From positions 1-64,000 of the forward strand of contig NZ_VFTZ01000014.1 of the NCBI RefSeq assembly GCF_006440775.1: a stretch of 64,000 bases of DNA. Direction: 5' to 3'. The position numbers were made by a program, and so were the translations under genes. This stretch comes from Mesorhizobium sp. B2-7-2 (GTDB taxonomy: Bacteria > Pseudomonadota > Alphaproteobacteria > Rhizobiales > Rhizobiaceae). A model generated the notes under the pieces. It had not been told where the DNA came from. It searched no databases and saw only the letters and a list, made by a program, of their open reading frames with translations. Of this stretch, positions 43,777-52,119 are shown in pieces; positions within the stretch are counted from its first letter, which is position 1, and each line of letters opens with the position of its first letter.

Positions 43777-45639
43777 CTATTTCGTCTGGAAGCGCGCGAC
43801 CGAGAGGAACTTCACCGCGTTGCCCGTGAACCGGCTTGCGTCCGGCACTCCGCCATCCGCCTGGAAGCCGGCCGTATACACTTCGCTCGGCGGCGTATGC
43901 ACGATGTTGTAGGCATAGCGCGGCGCTGTCGTCGGGTCGGATACCGCGGCAATGTTGACGCCGCTGCCTAACGCCCAGCGCGCGGCTTGCGGCGGCGTCG
44001 CCACCACCATGGCCTTGGGCCCGGGCTTCAGATCGTGGGCAGACGCCCTGGCTTCCTTGGCCGTCGTCTTCACGCCGGCGCCAATCGCCTGCGCCGGATC
44101 GCTCCCGGCCGGGAGCGCGGCAATGGCCTGGCGCGGCGAGGCCGCATCGACGCCCGACGGATCGTTGAACGCGGAGCGCGGCTCCGGCTCGGTCAGCGAC
44201 GCAAGCTGGTATTCGGCGCCGCCGACGCCATCGGCCCCGACGGTGGCATTGGCCTGTTCGAGAACGGCTTTGATCTCGTCCTGCTTGCCGGGCTGCGGCC
44301 GCGCGGTCGGCAGCACGGAGAACGCGTCGGTCGCGCTCTTGTCCTGCGAAGCGGTTTCGGCCAGCGCCAGAAGCACGTTCTTGTCCTTCGGCACCAGTTC
44401 GGCCAGCGTCGAGCGGTCGGGACGCCAAGTCGGCAGCGGGATGTTGTTGACCGCTACCTGCGCCGGGTCGGCGCTCGCGGCCTCAGCGGCACTGGCCGTG
44501 CCGAACGGAACCTTGCCGGGCACGGGCGCCTGCGCCGTCGAAACCGCCTGCTCGGTCGTCGCCGAGGCATCCGCCATGGCGAACGGCACGTTCTGCGGCG
44601 TCTGCTGGCCGACATCGACCTTCGGACGCGGCGCGAAGTCGGGCAACGGGATTTCCTTGGGCGGCAGGGCGGCGATGATCGTCTCCGGCGTATCCTGCTG
44701 CGGCTGCTGCTGCTCGTCGGCGCTGTCATCCGCGATCTGCGGGATGCTGGCGCGCTTGGCATCCTTCGGCGAGACAATCGCGATGCCCGGAAGATTGCTG
44801 TCGCGTGCCGTGGCGGCGCTCGCGACCTGAACCTGCTTCACGGCTTTCCGCTGCGGCGCCGGGGCACTTTCGTCGGCGGCGTCGTCGGCCTCGTCGGCAC
44901 CGCCGCCGAACAAGGCCGCAAGCAGGCCGCCGGAGCGCTTGGTCGAGCCGCCGGCGCTGGCCAGTTCGATGTTCGGGGTGCCGGCTCCCTTGCGGGCCTG
45001 GTACGCTGCCACCGCTTGCTCATAGCCGGGCAGCGGGCGTCCGTCACTCGGCACATGCAGCGTCTTGCCGTTGGGGAACAGGCTGACCAGTTCCTGGCGG
45101 CTGATGCCCGGCCAATGGCGCACGTTGCCGACATCCATATGCACGAAGGGCGAACCGGAAGTCGGGTAATAGCCAACGCCGCCGCCCTGCATCTTAAGGC
45201 CGATGTTGCGCAGTTTCTTCAACGGCACGCCGGGGATGTAGAAATCCATCGCCTTGCCCAGCATGTGCTGGCTCTTCTCGGCGACGCCGCGGCTGCGCGA
45301 GCGCAACAGCGCGTTGGTCGACGGCGAGCGATAGCCGCAGACGACCTGGATATAGTCGGTCGCGCCGCTTTCGCGATAGGCTTCCCAGACGAGGTCGAGC
45401 AGCCGCGGGTCCATTTTGGTCGGCTCGTTGCGGCGCCAGTCGCGCAGGATGATGTTGATCTTGCGCAGGCCTTCGGGATCGTAGCGGCCATTGCGCTTGT
45501 AGACGATCTCGGCCTTCTCGTGGGTGTGCAGGTGATAAAGCTTGAGCGTACGAACCTCGGCCCGGGCGCCCGATGTCGCCGCGGACAGAAAACCGACGGC
45601 CAAAATCACGAACGTCAGCCACCTCGGCCAGACGCTCAT
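43777..45639 (-). CDS. DUF882 (YcbK-like) peptidase M15 family protein
   Basis: A 620-residue exported protein. After the signal peptide (about 5-27) comes the DUF882/M15 domain (30-190) with zinc-ligand motifs SQHMLGKAMDFYIPG and FVHMDVGNVRHWPG. The remaining 430 residues are low-complexity Ala/Pro/Ser-rich with PxPxxRP repeats (IPLPDFAPRPK, IPLPTWRPDRS). YcbK-like proteins act on peptidoglycan. ATG 45639 is preferred to the TTG at 45726. Confidence 0.85.
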   Translation of the reverse strand: MSVWPRWLTFVILAVGFLSAATSGARAEVRTLKLYHLHTHEKAEIVYKRNGRYDPEGLRKINIILRDWRRNEPTKMDPRLLDLVWEAYRESGATDYIQVVCGYRSPSTNALLRSRSRGVAEKSQHMLGKAMDFYIPGVPLKKLRNIGLKMQGGGVGYYPTSGSPFVHMDVGNVRHWPGISRQELVSLFPNGKTLHVPSDGRPLPGYEQAVAAYQARKGAGTPNIELASAGGSTKRSGGLLAALFGGGADEADDAADESAPAPQRKAVKQVQVASAATARDSNLPGIAIVSPKDAKRASIPQIADDSADEQQQPQQDTPETIIAALPPKEIPLPDFAPRPKVDVGQQTPQNVPFAMADASATTEQAVSTAQAPVPGKVPFGTASAAEAASADPAQVAVNNIPLPTWRPDRSTLAELVPKDKNVLLALAETASQDKSATDAFSVLPTARPQPGKQDEIKAVLEQANATVGADGVGGAEYQLASLTEPEPRSAFNDPSGVDAASPRQAIAALPAGSDPAQAIGAGVKTTAKEARASAHDLKPGPKAMVVATPPQAARWALGSGVNIAAVSDPTTAPRYAYNIVHTPPSEVYTAGFQADGGVPDASRFTGNAVKFLSVARFQTK

Positions 45640-46018
45640 GTGAAAATGCCGCCCGTTTTTATGTCGTTCGACTTCGTTCAAATCAAAAGGCCTTGCAGGC
45701 TGCCGTTTGTCCCCGGATTTGACCAAACGGATGCGTGGTTTTCACATCCGAATATCGATCCTAATGGTTAATCATCGTTTATTGAAGCCGAAATGCGGTA
45801 ACACCGTGGCGATATCCCGTCAAAAATGATGCACAGCATTTCGTGGTAAACCGCTGGTTTATATCAACAATCCGGCCTCGCTCAGAACACGATCTGTTAC
45901 CGTTAGCGTTAATGCGTGATCCTCGGCAACGCCAACCGCTGAAAACCAAGCGTTTTCAGGTCAAAAGCGACAATTTGACTCGGATTTTAGGCAGGCAAGC
46001 TGGTTCGAGCCTTGCCTG
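45640..46018. other. Gene-free stretch upstream of DUF882
   Basis: A 379-bp region, clearly AT-richer than its surroundings between about 45730 and 45980. It must hold the DUF882 promoter on the minus strand. I see no convincing hairpin terminator for the sigma-54 regulator ending at 46019 and no protein-like frame. Confidence 0.5.
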
Positions 46019-47563
46019 TCACGAGGCAAGCCGGTCGACGCGACCAGCTTCGGGATCAATGCCATATTCCTTCAACTTGCGGTAGAGCGTCGAGCGGCCG
46101 ATGCCCAACCGCCGGGCGACTTCGCTCATCTGGCCGTTGTAATGGTCGATCGCAAGCTTGATCATCTCGAGCTCGACGTCGGCCAGCGCCCGCACATTGC
46201 CGCGCTCATCGAGCGCACGGAGCGTTCCGAAACGCGGCTGCGGCCTGGCTGGCGCCCCGCCGTCGGACAAAGCAGGTCCCGTCGTGTCGGCAACCTCATC
46301 CCCATGCAGGGTCGCATCCGCAACCGTATCTGCGATGGCGGATGCCGGTTCCGCTCCGAGATTGACCGTTCCTTCCACTTGCGCCCGGATCTGCGGGAAT
46401 TCCTCCTCGGTCAGCACATCGCCCTCGGCAAGCACCGACGCGCGGAAGACCGCATTCTCCAGCTGGCGGATGTTGCCCGGCCAGTCATAGGCCTGGAGCA
46501 TCGCAAGCGCCGTGGCAGATATGCCGGCAAGGCGGCGGCGCGGATCGGTCGGAGCGACCTTTTCCATGAAATGCCGGACCAGGTAGGGAATGTCGTCGCG
46601 GCGGTCGCGCAGCGGCGGCACGAAGATCGGGTAGACGTTCAGCCGGTAGAACAGGTCCTCGCGGAACTTGCCGTCCTTGACCTGCTGCAGAAGGTTGCGG
46701 TGCGTGGCCGAGATCAGCCTTATGTCGACCTTGACGGTCGAGCGGCCGCCGACAGGATCGACCTCGCCTTCCTGCACGGCGCGCAAAAGCTTGACCTGGA
46801 CGTCGAGCGGCAAGTCGCCGATCTCATCGAGGAACAGCGTGCCCGAATGCGCCTCGACGAATTTGCCGGTGTGCTTGTCAGTGGCACCGGTGAACGAGCC
46901 CTTCTCATGGCCGAACAGGATCGATTCGACCAGATTGTCGGGGATAGCGCCGCAATTGACCGTGACGAAGGGCTTTGAGCGGCGGTCGCCGCTGCCTTGG
47001 ATGGCGCGCGCCACCAGTTCCTTGCCGACGCCGGATTCGCCTTCGATCAGGATCGGGATGTTGGAGGCCGCCGCCTTTTGCCCGAGGCGTATCACACGGT
47101 CCATTGCCGGGCTGCGCGTGATCATGTCCTTGAAGGTGAGATGCCCGCCGCCGCGCCGCCGCGACACACGCTTCATCTCGTCCTCGACGGCTTCTACCTT
47201 GAGCGCGTTGGAGATCGCGGTCTGCAGCCTGTCGGGCGACGCCGGCTTGACGACGAAGTCGAAGGCGCCGTGCCGCATCGCCGAGACGACGGTTTCGATG
47301 CCTCCCTGGGCGGTCTGCACGATGACGGGAATGTTGATGGCGCGCTCGCGCATCGCCCTCAGCACGCCGATGCCGTCGAGACCGGGCATGACGAGATCGA
47401 GAATGACGACGGAGACCTCGCGCGCGTTCGGCCCGTCGAGCACGTCGAGGCCGGCGGCGCCGCTGTCCGTGACGATCGCGGTGTGGCCGAACTTGGTCAA
47501 CGCGGCCTCGACCAGCCTGCGCTGTACCGGATCGTCATCGACTATGAGTATGGAACCTGTCAT
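46019..47563 (-). CDS. Sigma-54-dependent response regulator (NtrC type)
   Basis: A 514-residue three-domain regulator. The receiver (1-120) begins ILIVDDDPVQRRLVE, with DLVMPGLDG for the phospho-aspartate and VVKPAS for the lysine. The AAA+ domain has Walker A GESGVGKELVARAI and the sigma-54 contact loop as GSFTGA, a known variant of GAFTGA. The C-terminal Fis helix-turn-helix is EVARRLGIGRSTLYRKLKEY. No histidine kinase gene is adjacent. ATG 47563 is set by the receiver start. Confidence 0.95.
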   Translation of the reverse strand: MTGSILIVDDDPVQRRLVEAALTKFGHTAIVTDSGAAGLDVLDGPNAREVSVVILDLVMPGLDGIGVLRAMRERAINIPVIVQTAQGGIETVVSAMRHGAFDFVVKPASPDRLQTAISNALKVEAVEDEMKRVSRRRGGGHLTFKDMITRSPAMDRVIRLGQKAAASNIPILIEGESGVGKELVARAIQGSGDRRSKPFVTVNCGAIPDNLVESILFGHEKGSFTGATDKHTGKFVEAHSGTLFLDEIGDLPLDVQVKLLRAVQEGEVDPVGGRSTVKVDIRLISATHRNLLQQVKDGKFREDLFYRLNVYPIFVPPLRDRRDDIPYLVRHFMEKVAPTDPRRRLAGISATALAMLQAYDWPGNIRQLENAVFRASVLAEGDVLTEEEFPQIRAQVEGTVNLGAEPASAIADTVADATLHGDEVADTTGPALSDGGAPARPQPRFGTLRALDERGNVRALADVELEMIKLAIDHYNGQMSEVARRLGIGRSTLYRKLKEYGIDPEAGRVDRLAS

Positions 47564-47720
47564 GACTGTTTGAGTTGTCCGCCCGAGAAAATCCCATGGA
47601 TCATCTTGGCACAGGGTTCTAAATAAGGTTTCAAAAAACCCGGTGAACGAATTCCTTAGGATTTGACCGGCTTCTCCTTTCCCTTTGATTCTGGCTCTTG
47701 GCTCAAAGAAGGTATCGTCG

Positions 47721-49559
47721 ATGCGCATGATGTTTGGTCGGCGGCTTGCGGCCCCAGCGTCCGGCCAGGGCGCGGCGGAGCTTGGCGACCTGCCGGAGTG
47801 GAATCTCGCCGATCTCTATTCGGGCATGGAAGCGCCCGAGTTGAAGCGCGACATCGCCAAGGCGGCCAGCGACGCCATCGCCTTCGAAGCCCGCTGGAAG
47901 GGCACTTTGGCCACCGAGGCCGGGCGCGGCGGCGCCGGCCGGCTCGGCGAGGCGCTGAAAACCTATGAGGCGCTCGAGGAGCTGATCGGCCGCATCGTCT
48001 CCTATGCCGGCCTCGTCTATGCCGGCAACACCGCCGATCCGCAGCGCGCCAAGCTCTATGGCGATGTCCAGGAAAAGATGACGGACGCCAGCGCCCATCT
48101 CCTGTTCTTCGCGCTCGAGCTGAACCTGATCGACGATGCGGCGATCGAGAACGCTTTGGCCGCCGACAAGGCCTTCGGCCACTACCGGCCCTGGGTGCTC
48201 GACCTCAGGAAGGACAAGCCCTACCAGCTCGAGGATCGCGTCGAGCAGTTGTTCCACGAAAAGTCGGTCACCGGGCGCGGCGCCTGGAACCGCCTGTTCG
48301 ACGAGACGATGACCGACCTGCGCTTCGACGTCGACGGCGAGGAGCTGACGCTCGAGCCGGCGCTGAACCGATTGCAGGATGCCAATGGCGAGGTGCGCCG
48401 CCGTGCTTCCGAGGCGCTCGCGGCGACCTTCCGCAAGAACCTGCGCACCTTCACCCTCATCACCAACACCTTAGCCAAGGACAAGGAAATCTCCGACCGC
48501 TGGCGCGGCTTCCAGGACATCGCCGACTCGCGCCACCTCGCCAACCGCGTCGAGCGCGACGTCGTCGACGCGCTAGCCGAGGCCGTGCGCGAGGCCTATC
48601 CGCGGCTGTCGCATCGCTACTACGCGATGAAGGCGCGCTGGCTCGGCATGGAAGTGATGAACCACTGGGACCGCAACGCGCCGCTGCCGGAGACGCCGCA
48701 GGCCGTGATCCGCTGGGACGACGCAAGGGACACAGTGCTTTCCGCCTATCAGCGCTTCTCGCCCGACATGGCCGAAATCGCCCGCGGCTTTTTCGATCGC
48801 AGATGGATCGACGCGCCGGTGCGGCCGGGCAAGTCGCCCGGCGCCTTCGCGCATCCGACGGTGCCGTCGGCGCATCCTTATGTGCTGCTGAACTACATGG
48901 GCAAGCCGCGCGATGTGATGACGCTGGCGCATGAGCTCGGCCATGGCGTGCACCAGGTCCTGGCCGCCGGCCAGGGCGCGTTGATGGCTTCGACGCCGCT
49001 GACGCTGGCCGAGACCGCCTCCGTCTTCGGCGAGATGCTGACCTTCCGTTCACTGCTCGAGCAGACCGCTGACCGCCGCGAGCGCAAGGCCATGCTCGCC
49101 CAGAAGGTCGAGGACATGATCAACACCGTCGTGCGCCAGATCGCCTTCTACGAGTTCGAGCGCAAGGTGCATGCCGAGCGCAAGAACGGCGAGCTGACCT
49201 CGGACAGGCTCGGCGAATTCTGGCTGGAGGTGCAGGCCGAGAGCTTGGGGCCGGCGATCAAGCTGCGCGAGGGCTACGAGGTCTTCTGGACCTACATCCC
49301 GCATTTCATCCACTCGCCTTTCTACGTCTATGCGTATGCCTTCGGCGATTGCCTGGTGAATTCGCTCTACGCCGTCTACCAGAATGCCGAGCGCGGATTT
49401 CAGGACAAGTATTTCGAGATGCTGCGCGCCGGCGGCACGAAGCATCATTCCGAGCTTCTGGCACCCTTCGGCCTCGACGCCACCGATCCCGCTTTCTGGC
49501 AGATCGGCCTTGGCGTGATCGGTTCGCTGATCGACGAATTGGAGACGCTCGACAATTGA
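47721..49559 (+). CDS. pepF: Oligoendopeptidase F (M3 metallopeptidase)
   Basis: A 612-residue M3 peptidase. The zinc site is TLAHELGHGVHQVLA, with the glutamate ligand in PLTLAETASVFGEML, and the C-terminal HSPFYVYAYAFGDCLVNSLY is typical of PepF. It cleaves short peptides in the cytoplasm. ATG 47721 follows AAGAAGG by 8 bp. It is divergent from the sigma-54 regulator across 157 bp. Confidence 0.94.
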   Translation: MRMMFGRRLAAPASGQGAAELGDLPEWNLADLYSGMEAPELKRDIAKAASDAIAFEARWKGTLATEAGRGGAGRLGEALKTYEALEELIGRIVSYAGLVYAGNTADPQRAKLYGDVQEKMTDASAHLLFFALELNLIDDAAIENALAADKAFGHYRPWVLDLRKDKPYQLEDRVEQLFHEKSVTGRGAWNRLFDETMTDLRFDVDGEELTLEPALNRLQDANGEVRRRASEALAATFRKNLRTFTLITNTLAKDKEISDRWRGFQDIADSRHLANRVERDVVDALAEAVREAYPRLSHRYYAMKARWLGMEVMNHWDRNAPLPETPQAVIRWDDARDTVLSAYQRFSPDMAEIARGFFDRRWIDAPVRPGKSPGAFAHPTVPSAHPYVLLNYMGKPRDVMTLAHELGHGVHQVLAAGQGALMASTPLTLAETASVFGEMLTFRSLLEQTADRRERKAMLAQKVEDMINTVVRQIAFYEFERKVHAERKNGELTSDRLGEFWLEVQAESLGPAIKLREGYEVFWTYIPHFIHSPFYVYAYAFGDCLVNSLYAVYQNAERGFQDKYFEMLRAGGTKHHSELLAPFGLDATDPAFWQIGLGVIGSLIDELETLDN

Positions 49560-49915
49560 CGACAGCAACGGCGCAGGCATCGACCGTAATAGTTTAGCCG
49601 GAACGCATATTAGCAGGATCTATTCTTACCCTAAATAGCTGTTCTTGAATAACTCTCCGGCGCATTTTTCAACTAGCTTTCGACAAGCCATATGATAGCG
49701 TCCGGCCTCAAGCTCAGCCGGACGCATCGCGCAGGCCAGAGATGGCCGATCGCGCCGCCACGGCGAATGCGATGACGGCCGTCGGCTTCGGACAAGGCCA
49801 AACGCCGATGGCTCGATTGAAGCCCGGCGATTGCGCCGACCACGGAACCTTTGACGATCCCTGGCGTGAGCTCGTCTTTCCGGGCCTCAGCCGACAGATC
49901 GGACTGGAGAGGGAA
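49560..49915. other. Gene-free stretch upstream of the H3TH protein gene
   Basis: A 356-bp region that is AT-rich between about 49590 and 49700. It should contain the promoter of the gene at 49916. The frame upstream of 49916 is open from 49742, but its translation looks noncoding and lacks a ribosome binding site as good as GGAGAGGG before 49916. No terminator hairpin for pepF is obvious. Confidence 0.5.
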
Positions 49916-50620
49916 ATGAGCACTTTCTTCTACATGCTCCTGGCGTTCGTTGTGGGTGTCCTGGTCGGCTGGTTTATCTGGGGCCGCCTGCGCGGCGAGC
50001 TAGACAGCCTGCGTGGCGATCTCGACCGCACGCGAAGCGAGCGCGACAGGCTGCGCGCCGATAGCGATCGATTGAAGGGCGAGCTCGACGCCAGCGGCCG
50101 TGCCCGCGCCGATCTCGAAAGCCGGCTGCGCGATACGCCTTCCGCCAAGGCCGGCGCCGACAAGGCCGCCACACCGGCCCCGGCGGCGCTGATGTCGACG
50201 ACATCGGCGGCGGCAAAGGCCGGGCCCACAAAGCCCGCCGCTGCAAAGAAGCCGGCCGCAACGAAGACTGCGGCGGCACCGAAGCCGGCGGCCAAGGCCG
50301 CCGCGCCGAAGAAGGCGGCAGCGCCCGCGGCAAAGAAGGCGGCAGCGCCGCAGGCCAAGTCCGGCAAGGCAGACAATCTGCGACGCCTCATCGGCATAGG
50401 TCCGGTCAATGAAAGGCTGCTCAAAGGCCAGGGCGTCACCACCTACGCCCAGATCGCCGCCTGGACCGCCGCCGACGTCAAACGCATCGAGGAGGTGCTC
50501 AATTTCGACGGCCGCATCGAGCGCGAAAAATGGATCGAGCAGGCCAAGCTTCTCGCCGCCGGCGATGAAGCGGAGTTTGCCAGGCAGTTCCCAACAGCTG
50601 GAACCGCAAATAACACCTGA
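49916..50620 (+). CDS. Membrane-anchored protein with helix-hairpin-helix (H3TH) domain
   Basis: A 234-residue protein in four parts: a membrane helix (about 4-22), a charged coiled coil (24-75), an Ala/Lys/Pro-rich tail-like linker (about 80-155, repeats of AAKPAA type), and a C-terminal H3TH/HhH domain (DNLRRLIGIGPVNERLLKGQ, TTYAQIAAWTAADVKRIEEV). The last domain matches COG3743, annotated as a predicted flap-endonuclease-like 5' DNA nuclease but without a nuclease core here. It may tether DNA to the membrane; function is unproven. Confidence 0.8.
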   Translation: MSTFFYMLLAFVVGVLVGWFIWGRLRGELDSLRGDLDRTRSERDRLRADSDRLKGELDASGRARADLESRLRDTPSAKAGADKAATPAPAALMSTTSAAAKAGPTKPAAAKKPAATKTAAAPKPAAKAAAPKKAAAPAAKKAAAPQAKSGKADNLRRLIGIGPVNERLLKGQGVTTYAQIAAWTAADVKRIEEVLNFDGRIEREKWIEQAKLLAAGDEAEFARQFPTAGTANNT

Positions 50621-50671
50621 ACATCGAGCCGGCATGGCAAACGCCGTCGATTGGCCAGAGACACCGCCACT

Positions 50672-50727
50672 TCGTCATCCTATGGCGTAGCAAGGAGCGA
50701 AGCGACGCAGCGCAGACCATAGGATCC
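50672..50727 (+). repeat. Palindromic repeat, left part (IS110 target)
   Basis: Arms CGTCATCCTATGG (50673-50685) and CCATAGGATCC (50717-50727) enclose an AGCAAGGAGCGAAGCGACGC core. The repeat and its 3' flank are interrupted right after GGATCC by the insertion sequence; the flank continues at 51838. Confidence 0.8.
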
Positions 50728-50895
50728 TGTGTGTTGATTCCGGTGTATGGTTGAAGTGGGAAGGAGACCGAGTGGATCTTGGTCGTCCTTTCGGACAGGC
50801 CGTGGAATGGCCCGGTCCCTTCCCACCGGTGAACCATCAACCTGAACAGTTGCACGGGGCTGTCTCAAACCAGACCCCGCACCACAGGAAGAGGC
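50728..50895 (+). ncRNA. Candidate bridge RNA of the IS110 element
   Basis: A 14-bp stem with one bulged A (50756-50770 with 50813-50826) carries an internal loop topped by a GTCC/GGAC hairpin (50785-50796). The left side of this loop holds GTGGATC (50772-50778), sharing GGATC with the target; the right side holds GGAATGG (50804-50810), complementary to CCATTCC at 51838-51844. A second hairpin (CGGGG/CCCCG, 50855-50859 with 50875-50879) is flanked by ACAGTTGC (50846-50853), identical to the right end at 51831-51838, and CACAGG (50883-50888), complementary to CCTGTG at 50726-50731. This is the two-loop plan of IS110 bridge RNAs. Confidence 0.8.
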
Positions 50896-51828
50896 GTGGA
50901 TATGATAGCCCAGAACTATGTCGGCTGCGACATCTCCAAGCAGTGGCTGGACTTTTTTGATGAGACAAGCGGCCGTCTTCGACGCATCGACAACCAGGCC
51001 GACACGATCGCGGCCTATGTGGCGGGCCTTGATCCCAGCCGCGACTTCGTCGTCATGGAGGCGACAGGCGTCCATGACCGGCTGCTGCGCCATGCGCTGG
51101 CCAAGGCCGGCGTGCCATTCTCGCGGCACAACCCGGCGCACACCCACCACTATTCGAAGTCGACCAGACGGCGCGCCAAGACCGATCCTCTCGATGCCAG
51201 GATGCTGAGCGACTACGGCCGCCGCTATCAGCCTGACGCCGAGCCGGCGCCACGCGAAGAAGGTGAACAGCTTCAGTCGCTTACCGGTCACCGCGATCAA
51301 CTGGTCGAGATGCGGGCAACGCTGAAGACGCAACTCAGCGAGGCTTTCGAGGCGATCGTCATCACCAGCCTCAAAGACCTGATCGGCAGCCTCGATGCTC
51401 GCATCAAGGCGCTCGAGGGCCAGATCGCCGACATCATTCGTCAAGCCGAGGACACCGCCCGCGATTACACGCTCATGGTCTCCGTGCCCGGTGTCTCCAA
51501 GGTCGGCGCATTCTCGCTGCTGGCGCTCCTGCCCGAGCTCGGCAAGCGCTCTCCCAAGGCGATCGCCGCGCTCGTCGGCCTTGCCCCGTTCGACAACAAG
51601 AGCGGCAAGCTCAGCCGCAGGAGCCAGATCCAGGGCGGGCGATCACGCGTGCGCCGCGCCCTCTACATGGCAGCCCTCACTGCCATTCGAACCTGTGAGC
51701 GCTTCAAGACCTTCTACACCGCACTTGCCACCCGATCAGGGTCCAAGAAACTCGCCATCATCGCTGTCGCCAGGAAGCTCCTGGTCGTCCTCAACGCTAT
51801 CGTTCGCGACAAAACCGCATTCGCGTGA
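50896..51828 (+). CDS. IS110-family transposase (DEDD recombinase)
   Basis: A 310-residue IS110 recombinase. The N-terminal RuvC-like DEDD domain begins YVGCDISKQWLDFF and continues with FVVMEATGVHD and TDPLDARMLSDYG. A coiled helical segment (about 130-195) follows, then the Transposase_20 domain with SVPGVSKVGAFSLLALLPEL, LVGLAPFDNKSGK, RVRRALYMAALTA. The catalytic serine should lie in this last domain. GTG 50896 follows GGAAGAGG; ATG 50902 is an alternative. The gene looks intact. Confidence 0.95.
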   Translation: MDMIAQNYVGCDISKQWLDFFDETSGRLRRIDNQADTIAAYVAGLDPSRDFVVMEATGVHDRLLRHALAKAGVPFSRHNPAHTHHYSKSTRRRAKTDPLDARMLSDYGRRYQPDAEPAPREEGEQLQSLTGHRDQLVEMRATLKTQLSEAFEAIVITSLKDLIGSLDARIKALEGQIADIIRQAEDTARDYTLMVSVPGVSKVGAFSLLALLPELGKRSPKAIAALVGLAPFDNKSGKLSRRSQIQGGRSRVRRALYMAALTAIRTCERFKTFYTALATRSGSKKLAIIAVARKLLVVLNAIVRDKTAFA

Positions 51829-51837
51829 ACACAGTTG

Positions 51838-52119
51838 CCATTCCGTGAAGTCGAGGCGTTGCCACGCTGCAGAATTCTGCTCCGCAGCACCCACGGTTAA
51901 AGTCGCGGAATGGATCCTCGGGTCTGCGCGTCCGCTTCGCTTCCGCTCCGCCCGTGGATGACGAAGTTCGGGCGTTTCGCCAATCCTGCAAAATCGGTTA
52001 CCGAAAAGCTTCGGCGCCAACGGGACGCCTTTGCGCCGCTCGACGCCGCTCTCTCGATTGCGCCTCGGTGAGCCCCCATATAGAGCGGTCGACGGCGCTT
52101 TTGTCCGCATCCGAGGCTC
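51838..52119. other. Right flank of the insertion and pabB upstream region
   Basis: This gap holds the displaced right half of the target (CCATTCCGTGAAG at 51838), a GCAGAATTCTGC palindrome near 51870, the second palindromic repeat (51906-51966) and, from about 51970, the presumed pabB promoter region. No protein-like frame is seen. Confidence 0.6.
51906..51966 (-). repeat. Palindromic repeat, uninterrupted copy with intact target site
   Basis: Read on the minus strand, it has the same plan as the copy at 50672: CGTCATCC.., a GGAGCGGAAGCGAAGCGGAC core, then AGGATCCATTCCG. The paired stem bases differ between copies but stay complementary, as expected of a selected or spreading RNA/DNA hairpin. 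Confidence 0.8.

Larger units (their letters stand above)
50728..51837 (+). mobile_element. IS110-family insertion sequence, 1110 bp
   Basis: The element starts TGTGTGTTG and ends ACACAGTTG, with CC at each junction (50726-50727 and 51838-51839). It has no long terminal inverted repeat, only a short subterminal TGTGTT/AACACA pair at 50730-50735 and 51828-51833. Removing it restores AGGATCCATTCCG, which also occurs uninterrupted at 51906-51918, so the boundaries are supported. The transposase stop is 9 bp from the right end; all noncoding DNA is on the left, as in the IS110 (not IS1111) group. Confidence 0.88.

Noticed and set aside
43987..45771. 594-residue + strand frame opposite the DUF882 gene
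   Set aside because: Arg/Gly-rich antisense shadow; the minus strand has a signal peptide and M15 motifs.
50741..50895. Short coding frames in the left end of the IS
   Set aside because: The region is explained better by paired RNA arms and guide matches than by translation.
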